Notes under the pieces: model-generated | Database searches by the model: none | Seen by the model: only the letters and a program-made list of their open reading frames with translations | What the model was told of the DNA's origin: nothing | NCBI GenBank assembly: GCA_037903475.1 | Contig: JBAJFG010000019.1 | Location: forward strand, 806,001-870,000 | Reading direction: 5' to 3' | Source: Ancylostoma caninum | Lineage: Eukaryota; Nematoda; Chromadorea; Rhabditida; Ancylostomatidae | DNA length: 64,000 nucleotides | In this document: piece after piece, positions 36,001 through 48,000 of the stretch | How the letters are laid out: each line of letters opens with the position of its first letter | Position numbering within the stretch: the stretch's first letter is position 1 | Made by a program: the position numbers and the translations under genes

Positions 36001-39000
36001 CACAACATCCGCCAATGACTGAGAGATCGATGGATATAATACTCAAAGCCATCAACTGCCCCTTAGGTAGGAACGTTGTGCACTCTTATTAGCCGGCCAC
36101 AACGAAGATTTTCTTAGATGCCGATATTTCATTTGAGACGTTCGTTCTTTATTTATGGAGTGATTTCTGTACTGACTCTCCAAACATTTCCTTGGAAGAA
36201 GGTAAGGGGATCTTTCTCACGATTTATTTTGCTTCCAAAATAATGTAAAATAAATCGGCACTATTCCACTCATTTTTCTGCCCCTAAATCTCGAAATCAA
36301 AAATTTCTCTCAAACTTGTCCAGGGGGTTATTTGACAAGGATGACCACGAATTTCATACTCAGTAGACCCGGCTTCGTCCGGGTGTTCAACTTCTCGCGG
36401 CCATTCAAGGCTGATGCCAACACTTGTTGGACCAAAAAATCCCTGTTGAACCAAAAAATCCTTTGTTCACCATTTGGTGATCGGCTTAAAGGCAGTGTGT
36501 CACCTCGCTTCATGTCCAAGCCTTTACCAGATTCTGAACCTCCTCGACACGCTGAATCCAACGGTATGCCTGAAATGTTACACAAAGGTCTTTAAACCCT
36601 ACTTTTAAACGTTTTTCGGGACGGGATTTGTAACAGTTTGTCGAGCCAAGTAGGCGCGTGAAGCCGTTGATCTCATCGATCGGACACGTCTAGACGTGTT
36701 GGCCAACACTGCGGACGTGGCGGACAGCCAGCACATTCACGGACCGCTCCGCCCAAGTGGTCCGTGAACTGCACTTTCGGACCCTCCGAAAACTGGTTTT
36801 TCGTCATTTTTATGAGCTTTGGCGTACATCTTTGGAATTAGCGTGACGAGGTCTAGATTCTATTGGTGCTTTTAGCCCACAAAACGAGTTGACACACTGC
36901 CTTTAAGTGACCCCTCTTCACCCCTCCTCCCTTCCTCAGAAAACGGGATGAAGTTGCTCGACTAAAAATAAATCCTAAAGTGCTTGCCTTATCCACGTTC
37001 AGCGTTTCGGAAAATTTCAGAATGCACGTTTTCACCGACCCGTGTGCAAGAATGCCGAAAAATCAATAAAATCGATAAATCGATATTTTGCCCAAAATGG
37101 TTGCCATATTCGTGTTCCGCGCATTGATATACCCTAGTAGGCACGTCTTTACCATCCGATGGACAAAAATAGAGAAAAATCAATAAAGTCAATAAATCGA
37201 TAATTTGGCGCAAAATGGTTATCACATTCGTGTTCATTGCATTGAGGAACCTCAGTAGGCATGTTCTCGCCCGTCCTTGGGCAAAAATAGCGAAAAATCA
37301 ATAAAATCGATATAATCGTTAAACCAATCGATAATCCCAGGTGCAAAGTAGCCTATAACCTCCGCCGGTCCTTGCTGGACCTGCATGCAAAATTTGGTTC
37401 GGATCGGACAATCCTCCGCGCTTTCTATTCCGAACATACATACAAACACACAAACTTTCACTTTTATATGCCGTCTGTTTCAAAAATCAGAGCAATTCAA
37501 TGTGTTTTGTTTAAGAACACAGCGCGCATTTTATCACATGCCAAATCATGGGAATTGGCGCTATCAATCGACGATCGATAGCTGGAAGCGCGCCGAAGCA
37601 TGTCTTGACTATAACAACGTGGCAAGACTTACCTCATCTTGGCGGACGGCCAAGTGGCAAGATTCGTGTAAAAGACAGTATACAGATTTCGCACCGTAAC
37701 CCCGATTTGATAGGGTTGCGATAGGTATACGGTAGCTATGATGTCCCACAGATTTTCCATTACTTTGTGTAGGAGGGTTATTTTATCTGATGATCATGAC
37801 TATGTATGATATCTATTTTTTACCATAACCCCGTTTTTACACGGTTATGGTAACAGTACCGTAGCAGACTAGGAGAAAATGCGATTTTCGATAAGAAAAT
37901 GGCAGCTGGCAGTTTCATGAGAATTAATGTTGATATTCGTGATCAACATACGAAATAAAACCTCTAGACGAAGTTTCGGAAGATTTTTTTTGATATATCG
38001 TATGCTATCGCACACCTACCGTAAACTTGCAAAAGTGGTGTTCCGGTACAAAACGAGTATGATATTCGAGATCTGCATCTCAAATAACCCCTTTAGACGA
38101 ATCCCAGAGATTTTTTTGATTTTGAGATTTTGGGGAGAAGAATTGGAATGGTGCCCGAAACATCTTTTATCCGCTCTATAGCACTGTCGCTTCCATTGTC
38201 GTTGTAGTTACACATATGACTGATTATTGGGCTAAACTGTAGCTGATTTGCTTAGTTAAAGGCAGAGGGCCACCTCGTTCTGCCTGTTGGATTTACCAAC
38301 ATATCCTAGACCTTCTCATCATGTTGATCCCTGGGATGTACATCAACAGGCACAGAAGCGATGAAATCCCCATTTTTGAAAGGCTCGAACTGGATAAAAA
38401 TTTGGAGCCCGGAGACGGATCGCTCCAAGCTGTGCTGGCTGCCTGCCACGGCTGCCGCGTCGGTCAATGAGTCTTGGCGTGTCCAATCGATAAGATCAAC
38501 GGCTTCACATGTCAATTCGGGTTGACAAACTGTTACAGACCCCGTCCTGGAAGACGGGTTTATAGACCATTCTGAGACAATTTATGTATACCATTGGAAC
38601 CACCGCGCCGAGTAGATGTAGAATCTACTGTTAGCTGAATTACAAAAATGAGGTGGACATCTGCCTTTAAGGCACTCAGCGTTACTGACGTTGAGCTGAG
38701 TTGAAGGCGCAGCTCCACCTCGGAATCGTATTTTAGATTTTCATGTGAACAGAATGTCCAGGAGCTAATGATCGCAATGCTACAAGTGATTTTGTGCAAA
38801 ATTACCTAAAAAACTCGTTTTTGACCTCAATTCTCGAGGAGTCTGTGGGCAGAGCCAGGGGGCGGGGCCAGACACTGTTTGAATGATGCGCTCCCAGGAA
38901 CTCACTCAGACAATTCCAGGGGCAACAACCTAGCAGACAGAGTTCCGAACGAGCGGGGGGCGACGCAAGAAACGAGCGAAGCCCTGTTTTTGCCCATGTC

Positions 39001-42000
39001 GCTCGCGCGTTTGGACCGGAACGCCCTGGTATTGGCCCTCTTTAGGCCCCCAAATTCTGCTTCTTTAGACCGCTCCCAGGCGTCATTCGTTACTGCTACT
39101 AACCACTTGACTGTTCTGTTTCAGTGCATCATTGACGAATGACACCTGAAACAGTTAAACGATTATTTGACCAAATATATTTATTAAAAGCTGTTTCAAT
39201 ACAGTAGAAAAGCACTTCATTGGAAACTATGACCACATGACTACACATCTAACTAAAAATAAGTGCACAATTGGGAAAGAAAAAAAATAGTACCTAATCA
39301 AGAACTTCAAGTTGGAAAGACATGATATTGCTTAAACAATATGAGGGAAAATTGCACATGCAGCTAAAAAGGTAGATGATCCAAGGTTGAATATTCTAAT
39401 GAGAACTGCAGGCAGTGCCAGACTGGAGATGGAAACAGTTAATGAAGCTCGTAGTGAAGGATAGCTCGACTGGAAACCGTACTTCATATTTTAAAGAACC
39501 AAAGAATTGCTTTGAAGCGAGAGATAAGGTAAGACATCCAGATGTTAGAGCATTTCGGTCGCGTTTAGCATGACGCTAAAAGGCAGCTCTTTAGAGAAGG
39601 GCTATAGGGCTTACAGAAGGAGATTATACGTACATTGTTCGGCAGCCAGTTCTGCATGTTGTCATAGTATTCATACTCGTACGACCGAATGTGCTCACTG
39701 CAATGTACTCACTGTAACAGGCGGACAGCCGGCGGGAATCCAAACAAAACTGTCAGCAGTTTCTCCATCATGCCAATCTCTTCCGCATAGATGCCAAAGT
39801 GATGAATGCAAGGAGCTTAATAAAGAATTTTCCCATTCCCACCTTAAAGGCAGCAGGAGCTGAAGTCCTCGACTCCGAGCTGAGCTGTGAGTGATAAAGT
39901 ACAGACTCAGCACATCATAAATGTGAAACGAACACAGACAATGATGGCTTACCTGCACAGAAAATGGAACATTCGTCGCGAACACGCCTGGCCGTGTTCG
40001 CGCGCGGACGAGTTTTCCCCGGCGCAAAAAGCCGTTGCGGTGCGTGGTTTGGCGCAAAGGGAAAACGAAATGCATTCAATTCACAGGGTTTCATGGCGGA
40101 ACTCGGCAAAAACCACGCGCCGCAATGGCTTTCGCGCCGGGGAAAACTCGTCCGCGCACGAACACGACCAGGCGTGTTCGTGACGAATGTTCCCCTTTCT
40201 CTGCAGGTAAGCCATCACTGTCTGTGTTCGTTTCACATTTATGATGTGCCGAGTCTGTACTTCAACACCCGCAGCTCAGCTCGGAGTCGAGAATTTCAGC
40301 TCTTGGTGCCTTTAAGAAAACCAGCCTTTCGTTCCCGAATAAAAATAGGTCTCCTAAACATACTCATTTCGGGTGTGATTGAGGTTTCCATCTGCTCATT
40401 CACCACAAACCAGCATCATTGCAGTTACCGAGTAAGATTTGCTCTAATAATAGAAAATGTTTAGCGTAACTAACGCTCGAAGAATTTCTTACACTTCTTG
40501 TTGATCTCTTATAGAAGGTTGGTACCTTCACATATCTGTTGTCTACCGGGTTCCACACGCAGATCTCACGAGCATGATCGTGATGACAGTCTATCTGGAT
40601 GTTCCATCATCATGCGTCTCTGCCTCATCCTCTCTTCCATCAACACTAAACAAAGGAACCGTTGACTCGTTAAACTCTCACCGATGTACTCAGGAACTTA
40701 CTTCCGTAGCCGCGTAAACCGTGCTTGCTGATGATTTGTGGCATTTTCCACCTAAAATAAAATTAGATCGATGGAAATGCAAATATGAAACAAATACTGC
40801 AACGACCGGACGTTGAAAATAATGCAAATTCTCAATCACACGGAATGAGCGAACATCACAACACACAAATACCGGAATAAAGAAGTGAAAAAGTGGAAAT
40901 GAAGACGAACTTCGGAATTGCATAATTTCGAAACTTCATCAATGGCCGATCTGAGGTGTCTTTCGAGCCGTTACTTCAACAAAAAATTGCGCGGTCAGCC
41001 TCCATGCATGAGCGGTCACATGCAAGCGACTTAGCATGTTCCGTGCTGAACGGCGGATGTAGCGCATCAACCCGATAGTTGCTCTCTTAAGGCCCGCGAA
41101 CGAACGACACCCGTCATTAGCCCTCAACACACCCAACTTTCCTGCGCAGTTGGCCCGCTGTGGACCCTCGGTCAAATTTTTCGCCCGGAAAGCCTAGTGG
41201 AGCGAATCGAGCTTTGCCCCTGGAATTGTCTGAGCTTTTGGGGAAATTTGCAATTATCCTCGTCCACTCGCTAACAGAACAGAAAATACGCCCCATGCAT
41301 GACGACCAAAGGAATATGCGAGCTGGAGACCCTATAATTTCGCGATGGTTCTCCCCACAGACACCATAGTAACTGGGGCTTGAAAACGGGTTTTTCGGCA
41401 GTTTTTCACAGAATCACATACATCACTGATCAGTGATCAGCAGCTACAGGAGATGCTTGTCATGCGAAAATCTCAAAATCGACTCTGAGGTGGGACAGTG
41501 CCTTTAATTATACATTATTTTTGGGAAAGTCAATGCCAGCACTAGAAAATGTGAATGAATTCCCAGCTATGGGTAAGACATATACAAAAAAATGTTCACT
41601 GTCGATTGTCATAATATGTAAACTGTGCCATTTTTCAAATAAGATTGATGTTACAGTTGCCGACGAGATGCATGCTCCACTCTCACAATACTTCATCAAT
41701 TCTTCGCATAATACCTACTGTATAGGTGAGAGTAGTCTAGTAGTACAAATCAACAACTAATGTATTCTGAAGCAAATGTTCACCATCGAATCTATTTCAA
41801 TATGTTACCAGCGCTAGCCAGACTATAGAGAGCTTTTGCTACATGCTACTCAATTCATGACGGAAGAAATTCGGATTGATTGGTCCACCAAGTCCCAAAA
41901 AACGGCAGTACTTGTTTCAGAAAGTGCTGCAGTGGAGCATTTTTATCTTGTTTTATTTCATTTATAGCGAGTCTCTGCAGTCATACCTTTTTTTGTCACA

Positions 42001-45000
42001 CGTTTCAATCCTGTCAGAGAAGAAATGTCCTTTTGTTCATGCAAAACTAAGTTGGAGCAGATACATAGATCACAATATTATTCTAGAAAATCCTATTCCA
42101 GCACTTCATTTGCCCACTTGTCCACAGTTTCATACCTGTGGACGGAATCTTCTCTCTATTTATGTTAATTTTTAGTACTGCTGACTGGGTTTTCCTCACT
42201 TCACGTTACTCTCTGCGATATTACGACCTTAATACCACAGACCCAGCGCTTTGTAAAATCTAAATAAATCTAGTGCCATGACAAAAATGCAAATCTTGTA
42301 CAGTCCACGTTCAACGAATCACATGAGACTTTTGAATCACCTCCATTGAATCTCAAGCAAGACGATGGGAATTGTCCCTTTAGGCAACAAAGACACGTTC
42401 AGGCTTACAAGTCAAAGGTGCACAACTTTTCCCCAGCTCTGTTCACAAGGAAGCCCTTGCCGACGTGGAGATATACAGACAGGTAACATAAAAGTAATCT
42501 AACAAGGAAATGTACAGGAAGAAAGCTTTGTGGCACTTCAAAATAGATAATCTAACTATGTAGAATTGAGGACGTATGATAGATCTCGAGAATCTTGTCC
42601 TTTTTTTGCTACACTCCATTGTCCAAGAAAGTCATCAAAGTTCTCCTCTGGGGTGCACGGTTCATCACAAGTACGTTAGCAGCCGAAATCGTATTCATTC
42701 TCAACTCAAAATTTGCACATGGGGTTGTTTGGGGACGCTGATAACGAAATGAATAACCATTTTGTAGCGCATATACATACATTAATATTCATACGACGAC
42801 TGGAAGCAAAACCGTATTCCTTTCATGTACTGAAAACATGATTTGCTTCATAGTGGAGTTTAGCAGGAGAGGAGGACGGGTTCGAGATCGTGCCCCTCAA
42901 GCTCAAATTATGAGGTACAGTAGCGGTCAAGAAGATATGATGAATAGCGGCACCGACCAGATCATGTCTTCACTCTAACTAACCACTGAACTGAGCTATC
43001 CAAATGAAATTTGATTACGCACTCTAGCTCTAGGGGGGGGGGGAGGAGGGTCCTAAGAGCACCTTAGCACAGACACAATTCTGGTTCTATCACCAGGTCC
43101 AAATTTCAACTTCCTCGGCTTTCTTTTTTTTAAATTCAGAATTTAACAAGCAAGTTGAACCTTTGCTATGCACTAAATACTTAGAAGACCATATAGACTA
43201 TGTACTATAGACATACTTAGAAACATTACAAAGCTAGTAATAATTATGGCATGATTTCAAAAAAAATGTTACTTACAAATAATTATGAAAGAAATGGGAT
43301 TGTTTTATGATAACATGAACGACAAGCTAGTATCCAGTGACAACAATGCTATTTGTTTTAGTGTCAATAAAGGTAATGAGATTCCCATAATATTAGGTCG
43401 TCAAGTATGAAATGTCCGATTTTATGAGCGGTCAGTTTGACAGTCTCTATTTTCGAAGATTTCTTCTCATCTTTATTTTCATTATAAAGGTACATCCTCT
43501 TGCTATCAAAATCAATTCCTGAGTTTTTGACCAGTTCTCGAATTTTTGTTTGGAAGCATTTTTGTAGAACTACTCAAAGACGAAAAATCGTGTTGTTTTG
43601 GAACATAGGTTCCATTTTCCAGCCATTAGAGCTGAGAAAGCTGGGAGTATCAGGGTAGTGTTAAGGGACATTTGCCTAGTAAATGCACTGAACAGCGTTT
43701 GCTTGGGAAGTTCCGCTCAGGTGACATGAATCTTCGAAGTGAGCCTTATGATGAATCTGGATATCGATGAGCTGGAAGCCACAGCCGAAGCGGATAGGAG
43801 TCAAACTAAGTCAGCGTGAGCAGCAAGGTGTGGCCTTCATAATCCAATAATATTTAGGTACTCAAGGCAATGTGACCACTAAAAGTGGTTCGGTAAACGA
43901 ACTTTCCCCAGTTTGACCCTCGAAAATGGGTGCCAATTTTTGACCATTTTTCACAAATCCACGCTGCTTAAGCCAGAGGTGCAGGGGTGAGGACCCACCT
44001 CCCACTCACTGTACTGGGCAAACATTGCTCTATTTGATCACAACTCCTTTCAGGGATTAGCTCACTTCTTGCTAGAGAAAATGTTCAATTTTTAACATGA
44101 TGTTGGAAACGCTCTTCGCCACTTAATTGCTACTAGCTTTCAATGTTTCCAAGCTGTTGGCGCAATCAAGCTGCAGTTAAGATGGCAAGGCTGTGGGGAT
44201 AGTATAGGAGCATCTTATACTGCATCTTGCTTTAGAAACAAAACTCGAAATCTTCTCATCCAAAATCGAACATTTCATACTTGACGACCTAATAGTTGGA
44301 CTGAATAGGTACTGATCTTGTTAGCATCCCAAAATCGAAGATGATGTGAAACACTGCCTTTAAGAATATCAACAGCACTTCACTTTTTATTCAAATATCA
44401 GGAAAGTTGTTACTTGTTTGAACAATATTAGGTATGTGAAAATGTTTCCGCGCTTTTTAAAAGGCAGTGTCCACGCTCAGGGTAAGTTTGGAGTGTTCCG
44501 TAGCAGAAGAATTTGGGGGCAATCCCGATTGCAATGGAGTATGTATTTTAACTCAAAACTGTCAAAAATCCCCCTCTCGAACCGTTTCATTTTGGAGAAA
44601 TCGTGCAGCCGGCGCACCGGAAGTTCGTACACGGAGTGGCGCCGCGATCGATCGATGCCGCGGATGCATCTCCACGCCGTCATGCATGCTCCGCTTTGAG
44701 TTCGAGTTCAGTGATTTCCATTGATTTCCTTTCACTCAGCGTTCCCTTTTGTTTCATTCGACTCCGATGATTTCTACAGTCCATCCGAGTGGGGCGGTTG
44801 AGGCCGATGAGAAATCTAGAGGCAGCGAGGCTGCGGCGCGGTTGCTTTGCTATTTCGATCAGCCGTTTGGAATAAAACCAACGAAGGAACTCACCGAAAA
44901 GAAAGGTAATGCTAAGAAAAGTAGTGAACTGGTGAAAAGGAATGTGAATAAAAAAAAACAAATACAACGATAGTAGCTGATCGAATCAGCGTACGCTGTC

Positions 45001-48000
45001 AAGTCGACCGTGCCGCCTCTAGATTTCTCACTGGCTCCATCCGCTTCATTTAGATGGACTGTTGAAATCATCTAAATTGAATGAAACAAAAGCGAACACG
45101 TAGTGATAAGCAAAACCGCAATAGAAGTCACTGAACTCGCAGTCAAAGCGGAGCATGCATGACGGCGTGGAGTTGCATCCGTGGCATCGACCGATTGCGG
45201 CGCCACTCCGTGTACAAACTTCCGGTGCGCCGGCTGCACGATTTCTCCAAAACGAAACGGTTCAAGAAGGGGATTTTTGACAGTTTTGAGTTCTAATACA
45301 TACTCCATTGTAATCAGTACTGTCTCTAGATTCTTCTGATACTGAACACTCCAAACTTACCCTGAGCGTGGACACTGCCTTTAAGCATAACTGAGCCTTC
45401 ATTGAAAAAGAAACAAAGCAGATACATCAGTCGAAGTATTGGCCGTCGTTGGCAATAACTTCTCTCGTTCTTTCTGGAAGGGGACAGAACGGTATATAGC
45501 CTCGTCCTATGATTCGATCTATTCCCTCACACATTTGTCCACATCTTCGAAACATTGGAAGCGTTGCTCGAAAAGCCCGTGGGACATCGACCGAAACAAA
45601 TGGTAGTGTGATAGGGCACAGTCGATGAAAAAGCCGCATGAGGTGTCACATTCCAGTGAAGTACGCGTTTCCCTGACGAATTTTGTGACATGTGCCAAAA
45701 AGGCACTACTTCACAATTGGGTCCCAAAACTTAGGAAAAAATTTGTTTTGCCGAAACTTTGTACAGGGGGTTATCTGAGGTGCTGAACACGAATATCCTA
45801 TCCATTTTGTACCTTAATTCCATTCTTGTAGAGCTACGGTAGGGTCACCGTGACAAATAACGCTTATTTAGCTCAAATTCACATAATTATCGCTGCTAAA
45901 CACACCGATGTTGATGCAGATCAATACAAATGTGGACCGAATATTATTGGCAGATGTCAAATCAAGAAAGCTAAACAGCGAACACAAAGCATTTGCGAGG
46001 ATAAATAACTATTATAACTACTTACCGCTAGAGGGCGGAAACGTTTTCACATACCTAGTAGAAGCACACCTCTTCGCAACGATTGTTCTTTGTTCGGAGT
46101 TATTGGAGACATTTTTTACTAACTTTTGCTGAAATTGTTGGCAATCCCAGTTTTTTTAATGCAAAGAGGAGAATTACAGAAGACGTCTTTTCTATCAAAT
46201 TACACGCTTATAATGGATTTCGCAGAAATCTCTTTTTGAACCAAAACTTCCTCGATGCGATCGATGGACCAATATGTTGATGGAAGTGTGAATTTGGACT
46301 TGGAACACGGTAGTTTTGTTTGAAAACAGTTTACGTCGATGTTATCCAACGGAAAGAAAGAGGACTTTGGCGTCCGTCGTATCCTCAAACTTCATATCTC
46401 AATCCATAGCTGAGTTATAGTCAAAGACTTTTCCTTCAACAGTTTCTCTTATCATACAGGGTGCGCGCGAATTATTGGCGCGTGGTTTTTTGAGCCCCAA
46501 GCATTAAGGATTGAGCGAATTCATAGGCCGTTGGAATAACACTAGCGCTGTTTTCGGCATGATAATCATTTGGTAGTCCAACAGCCCATTGTAGTTAAGA
46601 CTTAGCTGTGACCTATCATACATGTATGGTCGGAGTTTTCTAAAGTCTACTTTGGGAAATCTTGGAAGGAAGCGCGCTGTCACCGACCCCGTGCCACCAG
46701 CGATTCGACCAGGAGATTTCCTGGAGCCCATGTAGGCACAGGAAAAGGTCATTCGAGAAACCAGTTGATATCTACGGTAGAGATGGCTCAAGGAAGGACA
46801 CCTATAACATGACTTATGATTCCGCTCAATCCTTAATGATTGGGACTCAAAAAACCACGCGCCAATAATTCGCGCGCACCCTGTATAATATGTATCTTAG
46901 TGGGCGCTACTGTATCATCTCCCGATGCCATGGACACCTATAATAGTATCCTTCCTTTATTAGTCAGCACGCCGATAAACACGCATCTCTCTCGTGCAGG
47001 TGCTTCTTTCTGGATGTCGGTGTATCGAATTGGATTGCTGGGATGGATCAGATGGGCCAATCATCACGCATGGTCCCTCGGCGGTAATGCGAATGAATGA
47101 GATACCTTTGAAGGTGGGCGTGTAATTTTTTTTCTATTTTATGAAATGTTGCTCTGCAGTTCAGTGGATAGTAGGCATTGTTTAACATTTGAATTGGCTA
47201 CCAAATAGATCAAAGACTTTGTCAATTGCAGCATAATTATCCGAATTTCTCGCATTTTCTTTCATAATTAGACATTCAGTGTATGATGTTCCGACCATCA
47301 CTGTCTTTGATCTCTGTCCATCTACAAGACTACTCCTGACCAGAAATTCAAGCTATAGATAGTGGTGTTCAACTATCGATTTCAAATAGACGTTTTTCGG
47401 TAAAATACAAATTTTGCAAGTGAATCTTTGAGAGAGTCTGAACTAATTATTGCAACGTGTGTACAAGTGTTTTATGTGAAGAGTACGCGTTCAGACTTTT
47501 TTATGGATGACGTCTGCCAAGTTCTTGAAATGAATGAAGACAACACAAGGTCAATCTTTACTAGATGCGTGCGTCTATATGATGAAGGATAGGTCGAGTC
47601 GCATCGCTGACGCAGCTCAGAAGCACATATTTACTGCCTCGCGGCAACAGCTCGTTCTTTTCATTGGGGATGGTACAAGCGGCATTGACCAGTATTTATG
47701 GAAAATCCTTCGTAAATGAATGCGTGCGTCTGACGCATACACCCTGATATATGTAGAGAGGTAATTCAACAAACAGGACTAAAACACGCCTGTTATTGTT
47801 CCCAATTAACTTTATGTCTCTTTCATGACGCTAGATTGAATATATATGTTTAAGACAAAGAAATGAGTTGAGCAAAATATCTGGACGATACACTTCCGAA
47901 ATGTGCTCCTGCAAGCACCACAGAAGCTGGAGGTTTTAGTGTTAGAACGCATAGCAATGGGTTAACCACGCGAAAATCTATGCAGCTGTAAACCATGCCG

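Larger units (their letters stand above)
36358..37470 (-). mobile_element. Helitron-like element, copy B (contains a MITE and tandem repeats)
   Basis: On the minus strand it starts with CATATAAAAGTGAAAG (37470) like copy A. It ends with the hairpin CCCGGACGAAGCCGGG and CTACTGAG near 36358. It contains the same leading block (GGACCTGCATGCAAAATTTG on the plus strand), 117/118-bp tandem units and a nested TTAA MITE. It has no coding capacity and lies in PLC intron 9. Confidence 0.5.

Noticed and set aside
39695..40464. Long open frames on both strands around 40 kb
   Set aside because: They are mirror images produced by the palindromic element 39848-40311.
47084..47095. GTAATG donor after THGPSA at 47083 in the PLC X box
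   Set aside because: Using it breaks the phase to the next exon. The GTGGGC donor at 47114 keeps phase and restores the conserved segment before the AxxAIxExAF motif.
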